Shown piece after piece: positions 1-7,319 of a stretch of 9,725 nucleotides of DNA; the stretch's first letter is position 1; each line of letters begins with the position of its first letter. The notes beneath the pieces were generated by a model. It saw only the letters and a program-made list of their open reading frames with translations, did not search any database and had not been told where the DNA came from. The stretch lies in NCBI GenBank assembly GCA_937958285.1, contig CALFXQ010000068.1, positions 1-9,725 on the forward strand, read 5' to 3'. Both the position numbers and the translations under genes were made by a program. Origin of the DNA: an uncultured Fusibacter sp. Lineage in GTDB: Bacteria; Bacillota; Clostridia; Peptostreptococcales; Acidaminobacteraceae.

Positions 1-592
1 TGCCTTTATAGTCTTTAGGCACCGAATGTGGTCCAAGGTAAGTGACCACAATATCCATCGGGTGCATGCCCTGGAGCGCCTTATAAGCTTTTAACTGCTT
101 AAGCTCAGTATCTTTAAAGAGACCATAGCCCGACTTGCCCTCAACGGTTGTCACCCCAAAGTGAAGCATGCTGTTGAGTCTCTTGACACCCACATCGACA
201 AGCTCTTGAAATGAAGCAGCATCGGTAGCTTTAACCGAACTCGCAATGCCGCCACCCTTCTCCATGATATCGACATAGCTCTGACCTTGTAAGCGCCAGC
301 CATATTCATCCGCTCTAAAACCACCAAACACAAAATGAGTGTGCGAATCTACAAAACCAGGCATCACCGTTTTACCTTGCGCATCGATGACCACATAATC
401 TTCTTCATTCAGTTGAATGAGCACATCTTCAGTTTTGCCCACATGAGTAATGATACCATCTACCGCCGCAACTGCGCCATCGTAGATCACATGCAAATCA
501 CCCATAGCCGCACCACACTTGGCGCTAAAACCCGAACAAGTCACCAACTCAGATGCATTTTTTATCAGAATCTTGCTTCCTTGTGGATTCAT
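1..592 (-). CDS. hutI: Imidazolonepropionase, N-terminal part (cut by window edge)
   Basis: This cytosolic amidohydrolase hydrolyses 4-imidazolone-5-propanoate to N-formimino-L-glutamate, the third step of histidine degradation. About 197 N-terminal residues are visible and the rest lies beyond position 1. After an N-terminal beta-rich segment comes the metal-binding HTH motif (H84, T85, H86) in the context VDSHTHFVFGG, which is typical of HutI. It is followed by LQGQSYVDIMEKGGGI and VEGKSGYGL, both strongly HutI-like. The ATG at 590-592 is preceded by an AGGGG-type ribosome binding site that overlaps the end of ftcD. The gap to the ftcD stop is only 8 bases, so the two are almost certainly co-transcribed and translationally close. 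The family assignment is confident; the C-terminal half cannot be judged. Confidence 0.93.
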   Translation of the reverse strand, partial: MNPQGSKILIKNASELVTCSGFSAKCGAAMGDLHVIYDGAVAAVDGIITHVGKTEDVLIQLNEEDYVVIDAQGKTVMPGFVDSHTHFVFGGFRADEYGWRLQGQSYVDIMEKGGGIASSVKATDAASFQELVDVGVKRLNSMLHFGVTTVEGKSGYGLFKDTELKQLKAYKALQGMHPMDIVVTYLGPHSVPKDYKG

Positions 593-600
593 ATTGACCC

Positions 601-1494
601 CTATTCCATCATGCGCTTTTCTAGCACTTGATCCATCGAGAAGTTTTCAACACCCAAGTACCATTCGGCAGTTCTCACCATAGCTTCCATAGGCACCAAG
701 CCAATGACCTCAGAACCAATCACATTCACACCATAGCGCTTTGCTTCAATCTTAATCAACTCGAAGGCTCTGTAAAGTGGTGTTTTAGTAAAATCCGTCA
801 TATTCATGGAGACTTGCGTAATGCCGCGCTCAGGCATATCGATGCCGATACCCTTAACGAATCGTAGGCCACCGCTCAAGTGGCGCACATTTTTGGCAAT
901 CGTATTGGCGATCTCTAAATTTGGCGTGTCGAGCAAAACATTGAAGGCTACAAGTGGCATTCTCGCGCCCACAGCAGTTACCCCATAGGTCGCATGCACC
1001 TCTGTGCCATAGTCTAAAGTCCACTGAGGCGTTTTAACTTTCTCGAACATGCCCTCGAACTGACCCTTTCTTACATTGGCCAAATTCTCTCGATCTGGAT
1101 GCGTTGCAGCTTTCTCGTACAGAAATACAGGCACGCCGTGCTCTGCTTGCATCGCTTCTGCCGTTTCTTTAGCGAGGGCCACACACTCTTCTATGGTCAC
1201 GTTTTTAATAGGAATAAATGGAATAACGTCGACTGCGCCCATGCGTGGGTGCTGGCCTTCGTGCTTTGTCATATCAATCAATTCCTTTGCAAGACCAACT
1301 GCCTCTAAAAGCGCTGCTTTAAGGGGCTCAGCCTCGCCCACCAACGTCACAACACTGCGATTGTGGTCTTTGTCGCTAGAATAATCCAGTAGTTTAACGC
1401 CCTCTTTGCCTCTAAATGCATTGAGAATTTTTTCGAGTTTTTCTAAATCGCGGCCTTCTGAAAAGTTAGGTACACATTGAATAATCTTAGACAT
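601..1494 (-). CDS. ftcD: Glutamate formiminotransferase
   Basis: This enzyme transfers the formimino group of N-formimino-L-glutamate to tetrahydrofolate, giving glutamate and 5-formimino-THF, so it is the last step of this version of histidine degradation. The 297-residue protein opens with the family motif CVPNFSEGRD (7-16) and carries EGQHPRMGAVDVIPFIPI. Its H82 has the same number as the catalytic histidine of porcine FTCD. It corresponds only to the formiminotransferase half; the cyclodeaminase domain fused to it in mammals is absent, so a separate cyclodeaminase (fchA) is expected elsewhere. I chose the ATG at 1492-1494 because a clear GGAGG lies just upstream and the conserved motif starts six residues later. 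An in-frame ATG at 1542 has no ribosome binding site. It sits between hutU and hutI on the same strand. Confidence 0.93.
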   Translation of the reverse strand: MSKIIQCVPNFSEGRDLEKLEKILNAFRGKEGVKLLDYSSDKDHNRSVVTLVGEAEPLKAALLEAVGLAKELIDMTKHEGQHPRMGAVDVIPFIPIKNVTIEECVALAKETAEAMQAEHGVPVFLYEKAATHPDRENLANVRKGQFEGMFEKVKTPQWTLDYGTEVHATYGVTAVGARMPLVAFNVLLDTPNLEIANTIAKNVRHLSGGLRFVKGIGIDMPERGITQVSMNMTDFTKTPLYRAFELIKIEAKRYGVNVIGSEVIGLVPMEAMVRTAEWYLGVENFSMDQVLEKRMME

Positions 1495-1508
1495 TTTTTC
1501 CTCCAAAG

Positions 1509-1526
1509 AATCATCTCTTAATGATT
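1509..1526. repeat. Small perfect inverted repeat upstream of the ftcD ribosome binding site
   Basis: AATCAT (1509-1514) and ATGATT (1521-1526) form a perfect 6-bp dyad with a 6-base loop. It lies in the 55-base gap between the hutU stop and the ftcD start, just upstream of the ftcD GGAGG. It has no T-tract, so it is not a terminator. It could be an mRNA hairpin that tunes processing or ftcD translation, or it may be chance in AT-rich spacer. Confidence 0.3.
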
Positions 1527-1549
1527 GTGATTTGCCAACCAATCTATGA

Positions 1550-3586
1550 CTACTTAAAGCAGTCTTCGTAATGCTTTGAAACCAACGAATCGACTAAATC
1601 TTCTTTTGCCACATAGGGAATGGTAATGTGGTCGGTACCCTGGTGCATTTGATTGTATTCCACACACGTTTCGATACCATGCTCGTTGCGGGCCCAGTTT
1701 CTTCTTGCCACACCAATCATAGTGTCCCATGGCATCGCACGGCGCAAGATGCGGTCTACGCGTTCCGAGCCGTCGAGCACCATGCCAAATCCACCATTGA
1801 TGGATTTGCCTATGCCCACGCCACCACCATTGTGAAGGGCGATCATCGACATGCCGCGTGCGGCATTGCCTGCAAAACACTGAACGGCCATTTCAGCCAT
1901 AATGTTTGAACCGTCTTTGATATTTGAGGTTTCTCTGAAGGGTGAATCTGTACCACCGGTATCGTGGTGATCTCTTCCTAGCATTACAGGGCCGATCTCG
2001 CCTTTTCTCACCATGTCGTTAAACTTCAGTGCAATATTCATGCGACCTAGCGCGTCTTGGTAGAGTATGCGCGCCTGTGTGCCCACAACCAACTTATTCT
2101 TTTCTGCATCGCGCACCCATACATAGTTGTCGCGGTCTTGGCCGCGGCGATTTGGATCGATGCAGTGCATGGCCGCCATGTCTGTTTTTCTCAAGTCCTC
2201 GGGCTTTCCAGATAAACAGACCCAGCGGAAAGGACCATAGCCGTAATCAAAGAGCATTGGGCCCATAATATCTTCCACGTAAGAAGGGAAAATAAAGCCT
2301 TCCGATTCGTCTACGCCACTTTTTGTAATTTCCTTGATGCCCGTATCGTAAACGGCTTTCATAAAGGCGTTGCCATAATCGAAGAAATATGCACCCTTGT
2401 CGACCAGTGCCTTTACAATTTTGTAGTGCAACTGAAGGGTTTCGTTAACGCGGCGCACAAACTCGGGTTTGTTTTTTCCAAGCATTTCGGTGCGCTCGTC
2501 GAATGTCATACCTACTGGGCAATACCCGCCATCGTATGGCACATGGCAAGATGTTTGATCCGACAACAAATCGATTTTCACGTTGTGGTCGAGGGCGTAT
2601 TGCAATAGGTCTACCACATTGCCGTGGAAGGCGATTGCTCGGCCTTCGCCCTTTTGCATATACACTTTCGCTTCGTTAAATGCCGCCTCGCATGAGTCGG
2701 TGTAGCTATCGACCCAACCTTGTTCGTGGCGCGTGATTACGCGACTAAGATCTACTTCTGCAATAATGCCCACGCCATTTGCGATTTTAACGGCTTTACC
2801 TTGAGCGCCGCTCATGCCGCCCAGACCAGATGTGACGTAGAGCACGCCTGCTAAATCTTGATCACCAGTGATGCCGAGCTTCAAGCGCCCTGCATTCATG
2901 ACCGTGTTAAATGTACCGTGTACAATGCCCTGAGGGCCAATATACATCCAACCGCCAGCTGTCATTTGACCGTAGTTAGCCACGCCCATTGCCTGAGCTT
3001 TATTCTGCCATTCTGGGTTGTCGTACATGCCAATCATAAGCGAATTGGTGATAATGACACGTGGTGATTCAGGTGCTGATCTAAAGAGTCCAAGGGGATG
3101 ACCACTCATTACGACGAGTGTTTGATCTTGGGTCATCACTTCAAGGTATTTTTTAATCAATTGATACTGCATCCAGTTCTGACAGACCTGCCCTGTTTCG
3201 CCATAAGTGACGAGTTCGTAGGGATATAGGGAAATGGCAAAGTCCAAGTTGTTGTCGATCATTACTTGAATCCCTTTGGCTTCTGTGCATACGCCCTTGT
3301 ATTGATCAATTGGAAGTCCGGTTATATTGCCTACTGGTCTGTAGCGATAGCCATAAATACGTCCGTGGGTCTTTAGCTCTTCCATAAACTCAGGCGCCAG
3401 CGTCTCATGAAGTGCTTCTGGAATGTAGCGAAGCGCATTCATCAGCGCTGTCTTAGTCTGATTCTTAGTCAGCGTGAACTCGCGCTTTGGCGCACGGCGA
3501 ATGCCCGGCAAGAAACTTGGATACTCCGGAAGTGTAGCATCTAGTTTAATCGTCATTGCATCTTGAATGTCAAAGTTTGAAATCAT
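1550..3586 (-). CDS. hutU: Urocanate hydratase, long form
   Basis: Urocanase adds water to urocanate to give 4-imidazolone-5-propanoate, using tightly bound NAD+ as an electrophile, in the cytosol. At 678 residues it belongs to the long subtype, similar in size to animal UROC1 and unlike the roughly 555-residue enzyme of Pseudomonas or Bacillus. Visible family signatures are the glycine-rich GLGGMSGAQGKAV (about 252-264), SDQTSCHVPYDGGYCPVG (about 342-359), GRDHHDTGGTDSPFRET, HNGGGVGIGKSINGG and SERVDRILRRAMPWD. The segment corresponding to the short-form ARICW motif reads ARILYQD here (L508). The start is fixed by AGGAGG, which overlaps the stop region of the upstream dehydrogenase gene; the gap is 9 bases. 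The product feeds HutI, encoded downstream in the same operon. Confidence 0.96.
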   Translation of the reverse strand: MISNFDIQDAMTIKLDATLPEYPSFLPGIRRAPKREFTLTKNQTKTALMNALRYIPEALHETLAPEFMEELKTHGRIYGYRYRPVGNITGLPIDQYKGVCTEAKGIQVMIDNNLDFAISLYPYELVTYGETGQVCQNWMQYQLIKKYLEVMTQDQTLVVMSGHPLGLFRSAPESPRVIITNSLMIGMYDNPEWQNKAQAMGVANYGQMTAGGWMYIGPQGIVHGTFNTVMNAGRLKLGITGDQDLAGVLYVTSGLGGMSGAQGKAVKIANGVGIIAEVDLSRVITRHEQGWVDSYTDSCEAAFNEAKVYMQKGEGRAIAFHGNVVDLLQYALDHNVKIDLLSDQTSCHVPYDGGYCPVGMTFDERTEMLGKNKPEFVRRVNETLQLHYKIVKALVDKGAYFFDYGNAFMKAVYDTGIKEITKSGVDESEGFIFPSYVEDIMGPMLFDYGYGPFRWVCLSGKPEDLRKTDMAAMHCIDPNRRGQDRDNYVWVRDAEKNKLVVGTQARILYQDALGRMNIALKFNDMVRKGEIGPVMLGRDHHDTGGTDSPFRETSNIKDGSNIMAEMAVQCFAGNAARGMSMIALHNGGGVGIGKSINGGFGMVLDGSERVDRILRRAMPWDTMIGVARRNWARNEHGIETCVEYNQMHQGTDHITIPYVAKEDLVDSLVSKHYEDCFK

Positions 3587-3595
3587 TAAATCCTC

Positions 3596-4534
3596 CTAAA
3601 TACCGCGCGCTTTAATCGCTGTTAACATGTCTTTTGTCATTAAATCCAAGTCGAACTTTGGCGACCAACCCCACTCTTCGCGCGCCGCGCTGTCGTCTAA
3701 GGTGTTTGGCCAAGAATTGGCGATAGCCTGACGTATGGGATCTACCTGATAATCCATTGTGAAGTTAGGCATCACTTTTTTAATTGAAGCGGCTAACTGC
3801 TCAGGATCAAAGCTCATTGCTGTGATATTATATGCATTTCGATTTTTTAGTTTAGCACCATCAGCTGCCATAAGCGTTAATACCGCATCTATGGCATCTG
3901 GCATATACATCATGTCCATAAAAGTGCCTTTGTCGATATAGCTTGTATAATGGCCATTCTTAATCGCTTCAAAGTAAATATGCACCGCATAATCTGTGGT
4001 GCCACCACCGGGGAGCTTTTTGTGTGAGATAATGCCAGGAAAGCGCACGCCGCGCGTGTCCACACCATACTTTTGAAAATAGTAGTCGCACAGTAATTCA
4101 CCAGCCACTTTAGATACGCCATAAATGGTGGTTGGCCTTTGTATGGTCACTTGAGGTGTTTGATCTTGCGGTGTAGTTGGCCCAAATGCAGCGATTGAGC
4201 TCGGCACAAATACCTTGAGTTTTTTTTCTTTAGCCAAATCGAGGACAAATTTTAGGCCGTCCATATTGACTTTCCAGAGTAAGTCTGGATTTTTTTCGCC
4301 CACTGCAGAAAGTAGTGCAGCTAAGTGATACACTTCGCTAATGTGATGCTTTTCTACCACTTCGCCAATTGCCCGTGGATCTGTTACATCGAGTGCCTGA
4401 TACGTGTATGGACTTTTGCCACCTTCCATCACATCTGTGACGACAATATTTTCGCTGCCATATTGTTTTGCCAAAGCATCTGCTAACTCTGTACCAATTT
4501 GACCAAGTGCTCCTGTTAATAGGATTTTACCCAT
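3596..4534 (-). CDS. tdh: SDR-type L-threonine 3-dehydrogenase
   Basis: This short-chain dehydrogenase (epimerase-like fold) most likely oxidises L-threonine with NAD+ to 2-amino-3-oxobutyrate, which a ligase (Kbl) would split to glycine and acetyl-CoA. The 312-residue length equals that known for Flavobacterium-type TDH. The nucleotide-binding motif is GALGQIG (8-14). The catalytic set is S112/S113 in VPSSIAAFG plus Y138 and K142 in YGVSK. RFPGIIS, GGGTTDYAV and the C-terminal NSWP and EEWGW segments are TDH-like rather than typical of UDP-sugar epimerases. The ATG at 4532-4534 is preferred over one at 4546 because GAGGTGGGG precedes it. It is the first gene of the operon and lies 9 bases before hutU. 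Another SDR dehydrogenase specificity is possible but less likely. No kbl is visible in the window. Confidence 0.85.
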   Translation of the reverse strand: MGKILLTGALGQIGTELADALAKQYGSENIVVTDVMEGGKSPYTYQALDVTDPRAIGEVVEKHHISEVYHLAALLSAVGEKNPDLLWKVNMDGLKFVLDLAKEKKLKVFVPSSIAAFGPTTPQDQTPQVTIQRPTTIYGVSKVAGELLCDYYFQKYGVDTRGVRFPGIISHKKLPGGGTTDYAVHIYFEAIKNGHYTSYIDKGTFMDMMYMPDAIDAVLTLMAADGAKLKNRNAYNITAMSFDPEQLAASIKKVMPNFTMDYQVDPIRQAIANSWPNTLDDSAAREEWGWSPKFDLDLMTKDMLTAIKARGI

Positions 4535-4563
4535 GCCCCACCTCATCTTCTATTTTGCGGACT

Positions 4564-4578
4564 AGCAAGCGTTTTCAT
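4564..4578 (-). promoter_or_regulatory. cre-like CcpA operator before the tdh-hut operon
   Basis: Read on the minus strand the site is ATGAAAACGCTTGCT, which fits every position of the Bacillus cre consensus WTGNAANCGNWNNCW. It lies about 30 bases upstream of the tdh start codon and downstream of the predicted promoter. In that position CcpA would block elongation or initiation when preferred sugars are present. CcpA control of histidine utilisation is established in Bacillus. The site here is inferred from sequence only. Confidence 0.6.
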
Positions 4579-4596
4579 CACAATGTTATCTACTAT

Positions 4597-4625
4597 AGTC
4601 TATCCTTACACCCTTTAAAAATCAA
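4597..4625 (-). promoter_or_regulatory. Candidate promoter of the tdh-hutU-ftcD-hutI operon
   Basis: On the minus strand TTGATT (4625-4620) and TAGACT (4602-4597) are separated by 17 bases, each matching 4 of 6 sigma-70/sigma-A consensus positions. Transcription would start near 4590, leaving a leader of about 55 bases that contains the cre-like site. An overlapping TATAGT (4597-4592) is an alternative -10 without a well-spaced -35. Confidence 0.35.
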
Positions 4626-4664
4626 TTCAACTTTACCCAGTTAAAGAAGTCTATAATCTTTCTT

Positions 4665-4693
4665 TTGAGCGTATTACCGCGTATCCTAATAAT
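4665..4693 (+). promoter_or_regulatory. Candidate promoter of the hemerythrin gene
   Basis: TTGAGC (4665-4670) and AATAAT (4688-4693) have 17-base spacing and match the consensus at 4 and 5 of 6 positions. Two perfect TATAAT hexamers also occur on this strand (4652-4657 and 4706-4711) but lack a recognisable -35 at the right distance. The true start could use either of them. Confidence 0.35.
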
Positions 4694-4779
4694 CCCCTTA
4701 AAATTTATAATTTATCGAGATAACCTCATGCTTTTGGGTAAAAGAGAAATATACCATCCAATATATAACGAGGTGCCCA

Positions 4780-5181
4780 ATGTTAAAAATTGATCAAAAG
4801 CTTATGACTCAAGTCCCCGAGATAGACACCGAGCACGAAGAACTTATTCAACGTGCAGAAAAGCTGATGGCTGCCTATCAAAACGGAGATCCCCAACAAG
4901 AGATTATTAGACTCCTCGCATTTTTACAAACCTATGTGGTAGAACACTTTCAAAACGAAGAAGCGCTTCAATTAAAGTGGCAATACCCAGAGATGGCGCA
5001 CCACCAAAAGATACACGACGAGTTTAAAAGAGACGTTACCGCACTTTATAAGGACATTGTCGAAAATGGACTTACATTAGAAAGCCGGTTAAAATTTAAC
5101 TACCTGATCAACGATTGGATTTATAAACACATCGGCGATGAAGATAGAAAGCTCGCAGAATTTATACGCGCATCTCAATAA
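4780..5181 (+). CDS. Bacteriohemerythrin
   Basis: This small cytosolic four-helix-bundle protein has a predicted non-haem diiron centre that reversibly binds O2. Roles known for the family include oxygen delivery, oxygen scavenging and oxygen or redox sensing. All seven expected ligands are present in the 133 residues: H19 (TEHEEL), H56 and E60 (EHFQNEE), H75 and H79 (HHQKIH), H117 and D122 (HIGDED). The spacing matches characterised bacterial hemerythrins, and there is no fused sensor or output domain. GAGGTG lies at good distance before the ATG. It is transcribed alone, divergent from the tdh-hut operon, and is followed by a hairpin terminator. In a probable anaerobe a protective oxygen-binding role is a reasonable inference. 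The family call is very secure; the precise physiological role is not. Confidence 0.95.
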   Translation: MLKIDQKLMTQVPEIDTEHEELIQRAEKLMAAYQNGDPQQEIIRLLAFLQTYVVEHFQNEEALQLKWQYPEMAHHQKIHDEFKRDVTALYKDIVENGLTLESRLKFNYLINDWIYKHIGDEDRKLAEFIRASQ

Positions 5182-5201
5182 GCATGTTCTGGCGTGTCGT
5201 T

Positions 5202-5216
5202 GCAATTTTTAATTGC
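5202..5216. repeat. Short inverted repeat after the hemerythrin gene
   Basis: GCAATT (5202-5207) and AATTGC (5211-5216) form a 6-bp dyad with a 3-base loop, 20 bases after the hemerythrin stop. It is AT-rich, lacks a following T-tract and is probably minor next to the stronger hairpin just downstream. Confidence 0.25.
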
Positions 5217-5228
5217 CACTCTACAAAC

Positions 5229-5275
5229 AACTCCCTCAACTGACCATAATGTTGGCATTTGAGGGAGTTTTATTT
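5229..5275. terminator. Bidirectional rho-independent terminator between convergent genes
   Basis: AACTCCCTCAA (5229-5239) pairs perfectly with TTGAGGGAGTT (5259-5269), an 11-bp stem with a 19-base loop that can pair further inside. On the plus strand TTTTATTT follows, so it terminates hemerythrin transcription. On the minus strand the stem is followed by TTGTTTGT, a weaker tract that could terminate the convergent antiporter transcript. Confidence 0.8.
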
Positions 5276-5316
5276 GAGTTGCTCTATGTGTTTATATTGA
5301 CCATGCTACTGCTTTC

Positions 5317-7110
5317 TTAGAGAATTTGAAAAATAATTGCAGCAATGACAGTCGGCGCAAGGGCAAATGCCATCAACCAACCCGCATCTATGCCTGTATC
5401 AAAGTACTCCTTGAGAATAGATTGACCAATGGGATTCGGTGCATTGGCAATAATCGTCAAGCCACCACCTGTAATGGCACCTGCCACAACGGCGTATTTC
5501 ATGGTGTCTGACAAATTGGGCACCAATGTACTGAGATAGGTAATCGCTGCGTTGTCATTAAATGAAGTGAGTATAATTGAAGCTAGATTGAGGGCCAAAG
5601 GCGGCAAGTTACCTAAAATTGGCGCAATCCACCATTCTTGAAGGGTACCATGTACCACCAATCCCGCTAAGAAAAAACCGACTAGAAGTGCTGGCTTTAG
5701 GTCGATTCTATTTTGATAGAAGGCAGTCACCTGATAGAAACCCAAGTAGAACAAAAATCCACTCAAGAAAAGCACAGGCTCATGAGCGTTGAAAATTGTC
5801 CACAACATAAAGAGTACATGAACGCCCATAATCCAGTATGGCACGCGGTCTTCTCTTTGATCCCAGTGCAAATCTAAGTATGGTGGTTTCTCCTCTTCAG
5901 ATAGTAACCCCGGAATGGTTCGTTGCAGCTCTTCAGTTGTGATGCCATCAAATTTTTCGTCAATTGCATTATTCACATCGTATATCTCTAGCTCTTGCGC
6001 CGTGAGTTTCATGCGGGCCAGTTCCTTAATATTCTCTTTGAGAATAAACGAAAATGCCTTTAGTTCACTGGAAAAACCCATGCGCTGGTCGATATTCTGT
6101 TCAAGATCTTCATAGAGCTTTTCGAGCTCTTTTTTACTAATAAAGCGGTGCTGAATATGACGTTTAAACTGTAAGTCTTTATAGGCACCCTTAAGTGCTA
6201 GAAAATCCCTTCTTAAAAGAACAAAGTATAAAAGTGTGCCTATGCCAATGGCGATAATCGATTTCCATCCAAAATTCATAAACATAAAGGCGATATCCCA
6301 GTTCCATGCCCCTGCTACCATTAACACCGGCGGCGATGCAAAGTTGGTCATGGCCCCACCTACCGAAATATTCACAAACAACAAGGCCAATGTTGCATAT
6401 TTTAGTCTCTTCGATGGGTTAAGTACAAAGAACTTATCTGCCAACAAGAGTGCACATATGGTCATTGCTGCAGGCCCTGTGATAAACGAACTCAAAAAAG
6501 CTGATAGCAATAAAATAGACAACCACCAAGCTTCAAGCGTATCGCCCACTACTTTTACAATTCGCCACATGATTAACTCGAATAACTTGATCACTGGACG
6601 GCTGGAGGCGATCGTCATAATAACAATAATGAACAAGGGGTCTTTATATGATAAACTATCGACATACACCACGAAGGAATGCCAGTCATAGAAAAATGCG
6701 ATAGCCATTGCCAGCACCACTGCCCATAGGCCAAATACAACTTCTACTTCTCCAAGTGTATGATATAAAGCGGCAGACATGGAATGGGCGTGTTTATCGC
6801 GCAGGCCTTGATCTTGCTTTAACTTGAATCTCTGCTCAGCAGCGTGGGCAAGTCGATGAAATTTGCTTGTGAGTAGCGAATGGATAATCGCTAAAAAAAA
6901 CACAGTGGTTGCCACCACATTGAAGGGTGCAACTTGTATGCGATTAGATAATATCTCGCCAATACTCATGCCCGATTCATTCCCATAAACTTGTGCCTCT
7001 ATTGGAAAATTGCTTGTTTGCTGTCCTTCGTCACTGTTGGCAAATAAAAATCCAACACCACACAAACTTAACAGCACCACTACCCCGAATATCGCAACGA
7101 GTCTTTTCAT
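5317..7110 (-). CDS. Putative Na+/H+ antiporter, ion transporter superfamily membrane protein
   Basis: This predicted polytopic membrane protein of 597 residues resembles the 'putative Na+/H+ antiporter' family (Pfam PF07399 type, from memory) within the ion transporter superfamily. It starts with a hydrophobic segment MKRLVAIFGVVVLL followed by a polar stretch, so a signal peptide or first helix is likely. Two hydrophobic halves (about 55-300 and 420-597) flank a charged, helix-prone cytoplasmic segment (about 300-415). Each half carries a related motif: GGAMTNFASPPVL (about 250-262) and GGGLTIIANAPNPIG (about 546-560). SFITGPAAMT and TSFNDNAAIT are also present. Such paired motifs are typical of inverted-repeat transporters of this superfamily. 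The ATG at 7108-7110 puts the hydrophobic segment at the N-terminus; an ATG at 7176 would add an atypical 22 residues. The transported ion is inferred from the family only. Confidence 0.75.
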   Translation of the reverse strand: MKRLVAIFGVVVLLSLCGVGFLFANSDEGQQTSNFPIEAQVYGNESGMSIGEILSNRIQVAPFNVVATTVFFLAIIHSLLTSKFHRLAHAAEQRFKLKQDQGLRDKHAHSMSAALYHTLGEVEVVFGLWAVVLAMAIAFFYDWHSFVVYVDSLSYKDPLFIIVIMTIASSRPVIKLFELIMWRIVKVVGDTLEAWWLSILLLSAFLSSFITGPAAMTICALLLADKFFVLNPSKRLKYATLALLFVNISVGGAMTNFASPPVLMVAGAWNWDIAFMFMNFGWKSIIAIGIGTLLYFVLLRRDFLALKGAYKDLQFKRHIQHRFISKKELEKLYEDLEQNIDQRMGFSSELKAFSFILKENIKELARMKLTAQELEIYDVNNAIDEKFDGITTEELQRTIPGLLSEEEKPPYLDLHWDQREDRVPYWIMGVHVLFMLWTIFNAHEPVLFLSGFLFYLGFYQVTAFYQNRIDLKPALLVGFFLAGLVVHGTLQEWWIAPILGNLPPLALNLASIILTSFNDNAAITYLSTLVPNLSDTMKYAVVAGAITGGGLTIIANAPNPIGQSILKEYFDTGIDAGWLMAFALAPTVIAAIIFQIL

Positions 7111-7134
7111 AAGTATAACCTGTAACAATGAATT

Positions 7135-7149
7135 GCGGCATCTTGCCGC
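7135..7149 (-). repeat. GC-rich hairpin in the antiporter mRNA leader
   Basis: GCGGCA (7135-7140) and TGCCGC (7144-7149) form a perfect 6-bp stem with a 3-base loop, standing out in an otherwise AT-rich spacer. It lies 25 bases upstream of the preferred antiporter start on the minus strand. It would form in the 5' leader if the TATAAT at 7197-7192 is the -10. It has no T-tract, so it is not a terminator; control of translation or mRNA stability is possible. Confidence 0.45.
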
Positions 7150-7191
7150 TGTGAATCTTAAATATATATACCCCATTTATTTCACTTACTC

Positions 7192-7197
7192 ATTATA
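7192..7197 (-). promoter_or_regulatory. Candidate -10 box of the antiporter gene
   Basis: A perfect TATAAT is read on the minus strand about 82 bases upstream of the preferred start codon. No good -35 lies 16-18 bases away; TTCATT at 19 bases is the nearest. Transcription would begin near 7185, so the leader would include the GC-rich hairpin. The in-frame ATG at 7176 would then sit almost at the 5' end, which further disfavours it. Confidence 0.35.
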
Positions 7198-7256
7198 CAC
7201 AAATTTCATTAATAAAAATGAAACTAAATCGGAAAATTCTCAATTGAAATTTAGAG

Positions 7257-7286
7257 TTGAAATTAATCCTTAAATTGGCTCATAAA
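7257..7286 (+). promoter_or_regulatory. Candidate promoter of rlmH
   Basis: TTGAAA (7257-7262) and CATAAA (7281-7286) are separated by 18 bases and match the sigma-A consensus at 5 and 4 of 6 positions. The start would be near 7293, giving a short leader before the GAGAGG ribosome binding site. The surrounding sequence is very AT-rich, so chance matches are common. Confidence 0.35.
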
Positions 7287-7319
7287 GTGTTATTAATCAA
7301 TGAATTAGAGAGGTCTAAT

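Noticed and set aside
1495..1542. Upstream in-frame start for ftcD (MVGKSQSLRDD...)
   Set aside because: No ribosome binding site precedes position 1542, while GGAGG stands just before the ATG at 1494, directly ahead of the conserved family N-terminus.
4723..4774. Possible sequestering of the hemerythrin ribosome binding site: ACCTC (4723-4727) with GAGGT (4770-4774)
   Set aside because: Five base pairs across a 42-base loop are weak, and any GAGG site finds such complements by chance.
6236..6691. A 151-codon open frame on the plus strand within the antiporter gene
   Set aside because: It is fully antisense to a well-supported membrane protein gene. Its translation is rich in Ser, Asn, Ile and Met with no recognisable domain, and I saw no good ribosome binding site.
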